A stretch of DNA of 32,452 nt. It comes from Pseudomonas asplenii. GTDB taxonomy: Bacteria > Pseudomonadota > Gammaproteobacteria > Pseudomonadales > Pseudomonadaceae. The notes below the pieces were generated by a model. That model did no database searches and was not told where the DNA came from. It saw only the letters and a list, made by a program, of their open reading frames with translations. Shown here in pieces: positions 23,041-30,182 of the stretch (positions are counted from its first letter, which is position 1; each line of letters begins with the position of its first letter). A program made the translations under genes and the position numbers. The stretch is from NCBI RefSeq assembly GCF_001293465.1, contig NZ_JSYZ01000019.1:1-32452 (forward strand), read 5' to 3'.

Positions 23041-23340
23041 TCAGGCGCGGGCTATATCCGTCACTGGTATCAGGCGAATTTCCACCCGTTGTCCCAGCGC
23101 GCGCGCGGCGTTGGACAGGGTGGCGAGTGTCATGCCCGCATCATTCTGATCCAGCGCCCGATCCACCGCCTTGCGGCTGGTGTGCATCCTTTCAGCCAGG
23201 GCCTTCTTGCTCATCCGTTGTGTTTTCATCAGTTCGGTGAGCTGCCAGGCAATAACGCGTTTGAGTGCCGCTGCGCAGACTTCGTCCGCAATTTCTTCTT
23301 GCAGAAAATCGTCGAAATCAGAGCCGATATGCTTGTTCAT
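23041..23340 (-). CDS. XRE-family antitoxin-like DNA-binding protein, no toxin partner
   Basis: A 99-residue protein from ATG 23340 with GAGGTGGCAC immediately upstream. The opening NKHIGSDFDDFLQEEIADEV is that of HigA/RelB-like XRE antitoxins as I recall them. The helix-turn-helix is about residues 44-66 (MSKKALAERMHTSRKAVDRAL), and the tail ALGQRVEIRLI is typical. Such genes normally have a HigB/RelE-type toxin directly upstream. Here the upstream space contains only a terminator and tRNA-Gly, and downstream lies the end of the diguanylate cyclase, so the antitoxin is orphaned. It may act as a free-standing regulator or protect against a related toxin elsewhere. Confidence 0.85.
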   Translation of the reverse strand: MNKHIGSDFDDFLQEEIADEVCAAALKRVIAWQLTELMKTQRMSKKALAERMHTSRKAVDRALDQNDAGMTLATLSNAARALGQRVEIRLIPVTDIARA

Positions 23341-23354
23341 GTGCCACCTCGAAT

Positions 23355-23386
23355 AAAAAAACCGGCTTCCATGAGCCGGTTTTTTT
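23355..23386 (-). terminator. Terminator after tRNA-Gly, directly before the antitoxin gene
   Basis: AAAAAAACCGGCT and AGCCGGTTTTTTT are exact complements of 13 bases with a six-base loop, so the structure is a bidirectional intrinsic terminator. It follows the tRNA-Gly gene on the minus strand and ends only 14 bases before the antitoxin ATG. Confidence 0.92.
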
Positions 23387-23430
23387 ATGTCTTCATCGCC
23401 ACTGTGGGCAACGTCGGACCTGATGCGATC

Positions 23431-23504
23431 TGGAGCGGGTAGAGGGAATCGAACCCTCAACTAAAGCTTGGGAAGCTTTCGTTTTACCACTAAACTATAC
23501 CCGC
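23431..23504 (-). tRNA. tRNA-Gly (anticodon CCC)
   Basis: A 74-base cloverleaf on the minus strand with encoded CCA. Acceptor GCGGGTA pairs with TACCCGC, followed by T and CCA. D-loop GTTTAGTGGTAAAAC, anticodon stem AAAGC/GCTTT around the seven-base loop TTCCCAA, and T-arm GGGTTCGATTCCC. The three loop bases after TT are CCC, which reads GGG glycine codons. Confidence 0.96.
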
Positions 23505-23767
23505 TTTTTACATGTCTCTCTGCTCACCGAAGCGGCTTGTCCGAACGAAAACACGGGTTATCAGTTCGGACCGCTTGCGTGATGCCATTTCATGACACCC
23601 GCTCGGGTGGCCACTTTGTACCAGATGTTGCCGCGCAATTGAAGTTTTTCTTTGAAAATCTGTGTTTTAGCGGATGTTTCAGCTGCGAACCGCACCGGGG
23701 CTGATCACGGGCAAACGGCTGCAGGCCGGGGTGTTCCTGGCCGACCGTTGCCCGTGACCTGGCCTGC

Positions 23768-24655
23768 TCACATGGCTTGCGCATGGTGCTCCTGGACGTA
23801 CCGGTAGTAGCGCGCCCGGCTTTCCTGGTGGCTGGGCTTGAGAAAGCCGAGCAGCGCGTGACGGGTGTCACGGCAGGCGGACTTGTGCTCCATGTCGAGG
23901 AAATGGCCGGCCGTGGCAATGGTGCTGAAGTGGCTCTGGCGCACATGCCTGCCGAACTGCCGGGCATCCTCGGGTGTGGTGTACTCGTCCCATTCGCCGT
24001 TCACGAACAGGACCGGGATGTCGATCCTGCTCGCCGACTTCAGGCAGCCCTGGCGATCGCTTTCGAGCACTTCGCGGATGTGGAAGTGCATCTGGCCATA
24101 TTCATGCTCGGCCAGGCTGCTGACATGCCGAAAGTTGAAGCGCTTGAACAGCGATGGCAGATGCTTGCCGATGGTGCTGTTGACCAGTTGGGCGATCTGG
24201 GCGCGGTCACAGGCTCCCAGGTGTTGGACGCCACGCTCCAGGTAGTCGCGCATCGGCTCGTTGATCACCGGCGAAAACGAGCTGATCACCGCCTTCTCGA
24301 TGCGCCGTGGCCGTTCGGCCAGGGCGACCAGGGTGGCGGCGCCGCCCCAGGAGAACGACATCACGTGCTCGGCGGCGAAGTGGTCGATCAATTCCAGCAG
24401 AATCTGCCCCTCGATTGCCCGGGTGAGCATCTTCTCGTGGTGGTTGTGCGGCCGGGACCGGCCGGCGTAGGGCTGGTCGTAGCACACGACGTTGTACTGC
24501 GGGTGCAGGTTTTTCACGGTCTGGGCAAATGACGCAGTCGTGGCCATCGAGCCGTTGACCAGGATAATGGTCTTTTCCGCGGCATCCGCGCGATAGAACT
24601 CCGTGTAAACCCGATACTGACCCTGTATATCCAACACAGCGATTTCTGGCGTCAT
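23768..24655 (-). CDS. phaG: (R)-3-hydroxyacyl-ACP:CoA transacylase PhaG
   Basis: A 295-residue alpha/beta-hydrolase-fold enzyme that moves 3-hydroxyacyl intermediates from fatty-acid synthesis (ACP) toward CoA for medium-chain polyhydroxyalkanoate; a thioesterase mechanism has also been proposed. It opens MTPEIAVLDIQGQYRVYTEF, very close to P. putida PhaG as I recall it, and has PhaG's length. Catalytic triad candidates are Ser102 (FSWGG), Asp223 (GEWDEYTT) and His251 (AGHFLDME). RhlA shares the fold, but the overall match is to PhaG. ATG 24655 is chosen: AGGAG lies ten bases upstream, while a TTG 18 bases earlier would hide that site. Residue 182, reported as Asp in the PhaG HX4D motif, is Ala here. 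No neighbouring pha genes are present. Confidence 0.9.
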   Translation of the reverse strand: MTPEIAVLDIQGQYRVYTEFYRADAAEKTIILVNGSMATTASFAQTVKNLHPQYNVVCYDQPYAGRSRPHNHHEKMLTRAIEGQILLELIDHFAAEHVMSFSWGGAATLVALAERPRRIEKAVISSFSPVINEPMRDYLERGVQHLGACDRAQIAQLVNSTIGKHLPSLFKRFNFRHVSSLAEHEYGQMHFHIREVLESDRQGCLKSASRIDIPVLFVNGEWDEYTTPEDARQFGRHVRQSHFSTIATAGHFLDMEHKSACRDTRHALLGFLKPSHQESRARYYRYVQEHHAQAM

Positions 24656-24673
24656 GTCAAAGACTCCTGGCAA

Positions 24674-24965
24674 GCGGGTATGCGCGCAACTGACTGTGCA
24701 CGAGATATATGACAGGTAGGCATTTGCCTGGAATTTTCAGCCCATGCCGGTCCGGTGACGCGCTGGCCGGCGGGTGTTGTTATAGGCGGGCAATCGGTCG
24801 GAAAACCACGGCTGGCAAGCCCTGGCGCCGACGAAAAGTTTTTTGCAGCTAGGCGGTGACCTGTCAGTCATTTTTTGGCTGACGGACTGATTCAAGCAGT
24901 GGTCCGGCGATTTCGCAAGGAGCGATTTGGCATAAGCGCCTCACTTCTGCTCAACGGTAGGTGAC
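24674..24965. other. Intergenic region between phaG and the rsuA-type gene
   Basis: About 290 bases upstream of phaG and downstream of the pseudouridine synthase, both of which are on the minus strand. It is less GC-rich than the genes. I see no ORF, tRNA or clear sigma-54 promoter, and no strong intrinsic terminator for the rsuA-type gene. A weak AT-rich stretch (CATATAT on the minus strand, near 24707-24713) might be part of a phaG promoter, but this is not supported well enough to annotate. Confidence 0.5.
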
Positions 24966-25658
24966 TCAGACCAGGGCGATTTCCTCGGCCGTCAGCGGGC
25001 GGTATTGCCCGGGGGCGAGCGCGTCGTCGAGCACCAGCGGACCCATGCGTTCGCGGTGCAGGCGCAGGACCTTGTTATCGAAGTGGCCGAACATCCGCTT
25101 GACCTGGTGATAGCGGCCTTCGACGATGCTCAGCCGGGCGCTGCGCGGCCCCAGTCGTTGCAGTTCGGCGGGTTGGGTGGTGAGGTCTTCGAAGGCGAAG
25201 TACAGGCCTCGGGCGAACGTCTCGGCGTACTGCGCGCCGATCTCCTGCTCGGTTTCCACGTAATAGACCTTGGGCAGCTTGGTCTCTGGCCGGGTCAGGC
25301 GCCTGGACCACTGGCCGTCGTTGGTCAGCAGCATCAGGCCGGTGGTGTTGAAGTCCAGGCGCCCGGCGATGTGCAACTCGTCGACATCCGGTTCCTCGAG
25401 CAGGTCGAGCACGGTGCGGTGCTGCGGGTCGCGGGTCGCGCTGACACACCCCGTGGGTTTGTGCAGCATGAAATAGCGTGCCGGGCGGCCGGCCTGCAGG
25501 ACCTCGTCGTCCACCTCGACCCGGCTGAATTCGCGCACTTCGTGGTGTGGATCAGCGGTGACCAGGCCGTCGACCCGTACCCGCCGTTCCGCCAGCAGCA
25601 GGCGGACCTGCTGGCGATTGAAGCGGGGCAGGTTGCTGAGGAATCGGTCCAGGCGCAT
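24966..25658 (-). CDS. rsuA: 16S rRNA pseudouridine synthase, RsuA family
   Basis: A 230-residue enzyme that isomerises uridine to pseudouridine in rRNA; RsuA itself modifies U516 of 16S rRNA. An S4 RNA-binding domain covers about residues 1-55 (MRLDRFLSNLPRFNRQQVRL). The catalytic domain has the family motif AGRLDFNTTGLMLLTNDGQW with the nucleophilic aspartate near residue 102, then KVYYVETE and the conserved EGRYHQVKRMFGHFDNKVLRLHR. The tail LAPGQYRPLTAEE is typical. RluE/RluB relatives share these motifs; the short length favours RsuA. It lies 38 bases downstream of the CWC-domain gene on the same strand. Confidence 0.88.
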   Translation of the reverse strand: MRLDRFLSNLPRFNRQQVRLLLAERRVRVDGLVTADPHHEVREFSRVEVDDEVLQAGRPARYFMLHKPTGCVSATRDPQHRTVLDLLEEPDVDELHIAGRLDFNTTGLMLLTNDGQWSRRLTRPETKLPKVYYVETEQEIGAQYAETFARGLYFAFEDLTTQPAELQRLGPRSARLSIVEGRYHQVKRMFGHFDNKVLRLHRERMGPLVLDDALAPGQYRPLTAEEIALV

Positions 25659-25696
25659 GGAGGGATGATCGCGGGAAAACGGGCCGGCATTCTACG

Positions 25697-25909
25697 TCAT
25701 GATGGCGGCGGCTGCTTCAGCTGTTCATCCACCTGGGCGCAGCGCGGGCACAGGCAGGCGGCGTTGCGCAGTTCGGCGGGCAGGGCCTCGAGCACGGCCG
25801 GGTCGATCCTGACGCTGTAGCACCAGCAGGGCCGGGTTGCGGTGCGCGGATCGGCCAGGGTGCAGTCATTGCGCGCACCGCAGGCGGGGCAGAGGCTGGC
25901 GTCAGGCAT
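25697..25909 (-). CDS. Small cysteine-rich CWC-domain protein
   Basis: A 70-residue protein. Cysteines are arranged CPACGARNDCTLAD near the start, CWCYSV in the middle, and CLCPRC near the end, the pattern of the cysteine-rich CWC family (probably metal-binding). Function is unknown. The start at ATG 25909 overlaps the last codons of the diguanylate cyclase by eight bases. An upstream in-frame ATG would extend 14 residues further into that gene and has no family support. Its place between a cyclase and an RNA-modifying enzyme on one strand suggests a shared transcript, but no functional link can be seen. Confidence 0.82.
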   Translation of the reverse strand: MPDASLCPACGARNDCTLADPRTATRPCWCYSVRIDPAVLEALPAELRNAACLCPRCAQVDEQLKQPPPS

Positions 25910-27392
25910 GGGCGGGGATCGCCACGTCGCTGCAGACACGGTTGCGCCCACTCTGCTTGGCCCGGTACAGCGCCTGGTCGGCGCGGGCCAGCAGGGTGTG
26001 CAGGGTATCGTCGGTGTGCAGTGAAGTCAGACCGATGCTGACGGTCAGGTGCAGGCTCTTGCCGTTGTAGCCGTAGCGTTGCTGTTCGATGTGCTGGCGA
26101 ATCTTCTCGGCGATCAGATGGGCGCTGGCGCTATCGGTGTCCTTGAGCAGGACGATGAATTCCTCGCCACCCCAGCGGCAGATGATGTCCGACTGGCGCA
26201 GGCAGCTTTCCAGGTGTCGGGCGAAGCCGCTCAGCACCACGTCGCCGGCCAGGTGGCCATGGCTGTCGTTGAGCTGCTTGAAGTGGTCCAGGTCCAGCAG
26301 CAAGGCGGTCAGCGGCTTGGGCTCGCGCTGGGCCTCGTTGAGGGCCTGGGCCGCCAGCAGGTCGAAACCGCGACGGTTGGGCAGGCCGGTGAGGCTGTCC
26401 TGGGTGGCCAGGGCCTGGATCTTGCGCTGGTAGCGATGTATCACGCGATTGAGCAGGGCCAGCACGATCAGGGTCACCACCAGGCAGATCAGCAGGTTCA
26501 GGTACAGCGACTGGCGAATGCCGCTGAGGGCGCCGTCCTCGCGCTTGTCGACGAACAGGTACCAGTTCAGTTCCGGAATGAAGCGCACATTGAGGAAGTG
26601 CTTCTTGCCGTCCGGCTCGGCGTATTCATAGCTGCCGTCGTGAGGCTTGGGCAGCTTGGCCTGCAGGTTCTGCAGGCTTTGCAGATGGTTCAGCGACTGG
26701 CCGACCCGGGCGCCCTCGGGGCCGCCGTCGGCACCGGTGAGCACCAGGCGGCCGAAGTTGTCGACGAAGTACACGCTGCGCTGATAGCGCTGCTGGTACT
26801 TGTCGATCAGCTTGACCACCGCGTCGACCGTCAGGCCGACTCCGGCCGCGCCGATGAAGTTTTCCTGGTAGTCGAACACCTTGTAGTTGATGAAGAACGT
26901 CAGGCTGTCATGGTTGGCCATGTCCGGGTCGACGTTGATCTCGTAGGGTTCCTTCATGTCCCGCACACGGAAGTACCAGAGGTCGCGTGGCTCGTTGCTG
27001 CGCACTTTTTTCAGCACGCCCTTGGCTTGGTAGTAGGTCAGGTTGCTGTTGGAAACGAAGAAGGCGGTATAGGCGCCGTAATGGGTCATGACCTCGTTGA
27101 GGTAGCGGGTCATCTGCTGCGGGTCGCGCTCACCGGCCATGACCCAGTCGCGCAGGAAGGTGTCGCGGGCCATCATCGAGGAGATCAGGATGGGCCGTAC
27201 CAGGTCCTTCTGGATCTCCGAGTAGACCGTGTCGGAGGTCAGCGGCAGTTCGGTATTGATGATGCCGTCGCGGATCGAGGCCCGCGAGGCGTAGTAGCTG
27301 AGCAGCGAGGTGGCCAGGAAGCCGCAGCCGAGCAGAGCGATCAGTGTCACGACCAGGGAGCGTTGCGAGTAGATCACGGAGCGAAACGGCAT
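25902..27392 (-). CDS. Membrane Cache-GGDEF diguanylate cyclase
   Basis: A 496-residue inner-membrane c-di-GMP synthase. TM1 is at about residues 12-33 (SLVVTLIALLGCGFLATSLL), a large periplasmic double-Cache sensor at about 40-290 (YTAFFVSNSNLTYYQAKGV, FINYKVFDYQENFIGAAGVG, VYFVDNFGRLVLTG), TM2 at about 297-316, and GGDEF from 328. The active site reads GGEEF (408-412), and RQSD (399-402) is the inhibitory RxxD five residues before it. DLDHFKQLNDSHGH is also intact, so activity and product inhibition are expected. The start ATG 27392 is preferred over an upstream TTG. It is divergent from a secreted tandem-Cache protein (27568), which may sense related ligands. Confidence 0.93.
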   Translation of the reverse strand: MPFRSVIYSQRSLVVTLIALLGCGFLATSLLSYYASRASIRDGIINTELPLTSDTVYSEIQKDLVRPILISSMMARDTFLRDWVMAGERDPQQMTRYLNEVMTHYGAYTAFFVSNSNLTYYQAKGVLKKVRSNEPRDLWYFRVRDMKEPYEINVDPDMANHDSLTFFINYKVFDYQENFIGAAGVGLTVDAVVKLIDKYQQRYQRSVYFVDNFGRLVLTGADGGPEGARVGQSLNHLQSLQNLQAKLPKPHDGSYEYAEPDGKKHFLNVRFIPELNWYLFVDKREDGALSGIRQSLYLNLLICLVVTLIVLALLNRVIHRYQRKIQALATQDSLTGLPNRRGFDLLAAQALNEAQREPKPLTALLLDLDHFKQLNDSHGHLAGDVVLSGFARHLESCLRQSDIICRWGGEEFIVLLKDTDSASAHLIAEKIRQHIEQQRYGYNGKSLHLTVSIGLTSLHTDDTLHTLLARADQALYRAKQSGRNRVCSDVAIPAHA

Positions 27393-27567
27393 CACGATTC
27401 CATCGGCGGGTGTGCGATGGACGCATTCTAGTGCGGCCTCTGGAAAATAACCGCTCAATTTTGACGGCTATCCGCGGCTGTCGAGGCGACCCCTGTCTGC
27501 TGAATGCTTCCGTATAGGCCGCGACGGTCTACGCTGCTGGCAGATCAACAGGAAGGGGGACTGCACC

Positions 27568-28419
27568 ATGGGGTTGGGTTTGATTCGGGCCTTGTCGGGC
27601 TGTCTGATGATGCTGTTGTGCCTGGGACCGGTGCTGGCGGCGACCGCGTCGGACGATCAGGCGCCGGCGGCCAGGGCCCTGCTGGAAAAGGCTCTGGCCT
27701 ATTACCGCGAGCAGGGCGACAAGGCGTTTGCCGCCTTCAGCCGCCAGGGCGAGTTCGTCGACCAGGATCGTTATGTCTTCGTGGTCGATACCCATGGGGT
27801 GATGCTGGCCAGTGGCGGACCGTCCTCGGCGCTGATCGGTCGGGACGTTTCCGAGGTGCTCGGTGCGGATTTGCGCGAGGCGTTCAAGGCCGCTCTGAAC
27901 ACGCCGGAAAACGCTGGAATCCGGGAGGCCGAATATCGTTGGCGGAACTGGAAGGATGGCAAGGTCGAGCGCAAGCGGGTGTTCTACCAGCGGGTCGGCG
28001 AGCGCATCCTGGCGGTCGGCTACTACCTGCCCCGGGCGTCGGCGCAGGAGGCCAGGGCATTTCTGGCCCGGGCGGCGACCGAACTGGACAGGGACCGCCA
28101 GGGGTTGCTCGATGAGATCAACGCCCTGCCGGGCGGTTTCCTGCAGGATGACCTGTATGTCTTCGTGGTGGATCTCAAGACCCGTCGATACCTGGCCCAT
28201 GGCACCAATCAGCGTCTGGTCAATACCGATTTCGCCAAGGTCCGGGACCCCGACGGCAAGCCGGTGGGAGAACCGATCCTGGCGTTGATGAACAGGCAGG
28301 CGGAGGGCGAGTACGAGTATCGCTGGAAGAACCCGGTGACCGGCAAGGTCGAAAACAAGCACACCTACCTCAAGCGGGTCGGGCAGGTGCTGGTGGCGGT
28401 CGGGTACTACCGCCCCTGA
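27568..28419 (+). CDS. Secreted tandem Cache-domain protein
   Basis: A 283-residue exported protein with a signal peptide of about 25 residues (CLMMLLCLGPVLAAT). Two single-Cache repeats follow: the first about residues 60-150 (DRYVFVVDTHGVMLASGGPS, then ILAVGYYLP), the second about 185-283 (DDLYVFVVDLKTRRYLAHGT, then VLVAVGYYRP). The matching DxYVFVVD and VAVGYY landmarks show an internal duplication. No transmembrane helix, methyl-accepting or GGDEF output domain is attached, so it is a free periplasmic ligand binder. AGGAAGGGGG precedes ATG 27568. It is divergent from the Cache-GGDEF cyclase across 175 bases; a co-sensor role is inferred. Confidence 0.85.
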   Translation: MGLGLIRALSGCLMMLLCLGPVLAATASDDQAPAARALLEKALAYYREQGDKAFAAFSRQGEFVDQDRYVFVVDTHGVMLASGGPSSALIGRDVSEVLGADLREAFKAALNTPENAGIREAEYRWRNWKDGKVERKRVFYQRVGERILAVGYYLPRASAQEARAFLARAATELDRDRQGLLDEINALPGGFLQDDLYVFVVDLKTRRYLAHGTNQRLVNTDFAKVRDPDGKPVGEPILALMNRQAEGEYEYRWKNPVTGKVENKHTYLKRVGQVLVAVGYYRP

Positions 28420-28437
28420 AGTCGAGTCTATCGACTG

Positions 28438-28467
28438 CCCCGGGTGGGAGCCGGCTCCCACCCGGGG
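28438..28467. repeat. Perfect 30-base palindrome after the Cache gene
   Basis: CCCCGGGTGGGAGCC (28438-28452) and GGCTCCCACCCGGGG (28453-28467) are exact complements with no loop. It lies 19 bases after the Cache-protein stop and has no T-run in either direction. The core GTGGGAGCCGGC resembles Pseudomonas REP hairpins. Confidence 0.85.
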
Positions 28468-28496
28468 CGACCCCGGACTGGCGTCCGGCTCGTGCC

Positions 28497-28523
28497 CTGT
28501 AGGAACCCGGCTTGCCGGCGAAT
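28497..28523 (+). repeat. REP-like element
   Basis: TGTAGGAACCCGGCTTGCCG begins a sequence matching the Pseudomonas REP pattern GTAGGAGC-CGGCTTGCCGGCG, with stem CCGGC/GCCGG around TT. Together with the palindrome at 28438-28467 it forms a small REP cluster between convergent genes. Bases up to about 28575 contain degenerate REP words (GCAAGCCCTGCCCAGGGG, CATCGCCACAAG). Confidence 0.7.
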
Positions 28524-28580
28524 ACGTCCGCAAGCCCTGCCCAGGGGAGGCCATCGCCACAAGCCGATACCAGAGCCCCT

Positions 28581-30098
28581 TCAGCGGGCCTTGTCCTCCC
28601 GCCCACGCAATACCCGGTTGGGCATGGCGATCGCCGCGGCCAGCCCGAGCAGGGCAACCCCGGCGCTGATCAGCAGCAGATGGCGGAAGGTCAGCAGCAA
28701 CTCGGCCCGCAGGGCTTGCCGGGCCGGACCGGTGGCGGCGTTGAGGCCGTCGAGCAGGGCATTGCCCGCGCTGCCTTCGCCGAGCACCGCGCCGCTGGCC
28801 AGATGGGTCAGGCCCGAGCCCTGCACCAGGGCCAGCAGCAGCGCCGACATCAGCGCCACGCCCACGGCGCCACCCAGTGAGCGGAACAGGTTGGTGGTGC
28901 TGGTGGCAACGCCGATATCGCGCTGTTCCACCGAGTTCTGGGTGCCCACCAGCGAGGTCGGGAATTGCAGGCCGCCGGCAATGCCGCACAGCAGCATGAA
29001 CAGGCTGCTCAGCAGCACCGCCTGGGGCGCGGTAAAGGCCATGCCGAGAATGGCCAGCGGCATCAGCAGCGCGCCACTGAGGATCAACGGCTTGTAGTAG
29101 CCGGTTACCGAGGTCATGCGCCCGGCGAAGTAGGCCCCCATGGGCAGGCCCATCGCCAGCGGCAGCAGGTGCAGTGCCGCACTGTCGGCACCGGCGCCGG
29201 TCACGCTCTGCAAGCGCAGCGGCATCAGCACGGTCAGCGAGATCGCCTGAAAGCTGGTGAAGAAGACCGTGCACCAGCACAGCACGGCATTGCGGTTGAG
29301 GAACAGGTGCATCGGCAGCAAGGGTTCGAGGGTGCGTCGTTCGTGCAGGACGAACAGCGTCAGGCCGACTGCGGCAATGGCCAGCAGCCCGAGCACATCG
29401 CTGTCGCTCCAGTGGTGGCCCTGGCCGATCCGGGTGATGCCCAGCAGCAGGGCGGTCAGGCCGATGACCATCAGCACCGTGCCGAGGTAGTCGATGATCG
29501 GCTTGCGCTGCGGCACCGGCAGCCCGACCAGCACCCGGTGGGCGACCCACCAGGCCGTCAGCCCCAGCGGCAGGTTGATCAGGAACACCCAGCGCCATGA
29601 CAGGTATTGGGTCATGTAGCCGCCCAGCACCGGGCCGGCGACGCTGGCCAGCGCATACATGCTGCTGAAGTAGCCCTGGTAGCGACCGCGTTCCCGCGGC
29701 GGCACGACATCGCCGATGATCGCCTGGCTGACCGAAACCATGCCGCCGGCACCGATGCCCTGAATGATCCGCGCCAGCACCAGTTGCTCCATGCTCTGGG
29801 CCAGGCCGCAGAACAGCGAGGCCAGGGTGAACAGGCCCATGCCGAACAGCATCAGCCGGCGGCGGCCATAGAGGTCACCGAGCTTGCCGTAGATGGGCAC
29901 GGCTACGGTCATGGCGACCATGTAGCCGGAAATCACCCAGGCCAGCAGGCCGACATCCTTGAACTGCGCGGAAATGGCCGGCATCGAGACCGCAACGATG
30001 GTCTGGTCGAGGGCACCAAGGAAGATCGCCAGCATCAGGGCGATCAGTAGGCTGCGAATCGCCGGCTTCGTCTGGCCGGGCTGATTGAGGTTGGTCAC
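28581..30098 (-). CDS. MFS multidrug exporter, DHA2 (EmrB/QacA) family
   Basis: A 505-residue drug:proton antiporter predicted to have 14 helices. The first helix ends FLGALDQTIVAVSMPAI, the DHA2 signature (motif D1). Motif A is GKLGDLYGRRRLML and motif C is SVAGPVLGGYMTQYLSWRWVF. Helix-rich C-terminal half ends in a short basic tail (NRVLRGREDKAR). The start codon is GTG at 30098, with AGGTT nine bases upstream. It lies 84 bases downstream of pobA on the same strand and may share its transcript; the gap has a GC-rich hairpin-like sequence (30124-30153) but no T-run. Drug range cannot be inferred. Confidence 0.9.
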   Translation of the reverse strand: MTNLNQPGQTKPAIRSLLIALMLAIFLGALDQTIVAVSMPAISAQFKDVGLLAWVISGYMVAMTVAVPIYGKLGDLYGRRRLMLFGMGLFTLASLFCGLAQSMEQLVLARIIQGIGAGGMVSVSQAIIGDVVPPRERGRYQGYFSSMYALASVAGPVLGGYMTQYLSWRWVFLINLPLGLTAWWVAHRVLVGLPVPQRKPIIDYLGTVLMVIGLTALLLGITRIGQGHHWSDSDVLGLLAIAAVGLTLFVLHERRTLEPLLPMHLFLNRNAVLCWCTVFFTSFQAISLTVLMPLRLQSVTGAGADSAALHLLPLAMGLPMGAYFAGRMTSVTGYYKPLILSGALLMPLAILGMAFTAPQAVLLSSLFMLLCGIAGGLQFPTSLVGTQNSVEQRDIGVATSTTNLFRSLGGAVGVALMSALLLALVQGSGLTHLASGAVLGEGSAGNALLDGLNAATGPARQALRAELLLTFRHLLLISAGVALLGLAAAIAMPNRVLRGREDKAR

Positions 30099-30182
30099 GG
30101 TATAACCTGCACGCGGAAGTGGGCCCGCACTCGGGCGGCTGCGCCGGGTGCGGGAATGCGTGTCAGTTTACTCGATAGCTTG

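Noticed and set aside
24656..24800. Sigma-54 promoter in front of phaG
   Set aside because: I looked for GG and GC at the -24/-12 spacing; several GGCA and TTGC words occur, but not in the required arrangement.
28438..28467. Palindrome as a Rho-independent terminator
   Set aside because: There is no T-run on either side, so it fits REP or stabilising hairpins better.
27529..29598. 689-codon minus-strand frame spanning the Cache gene and part of the DHA2 exporter
   Set aside because: It crosses two convincing genes and the REP palindromes, and consists of Pro/Arg/Ala-rich shadow sequence without domains.
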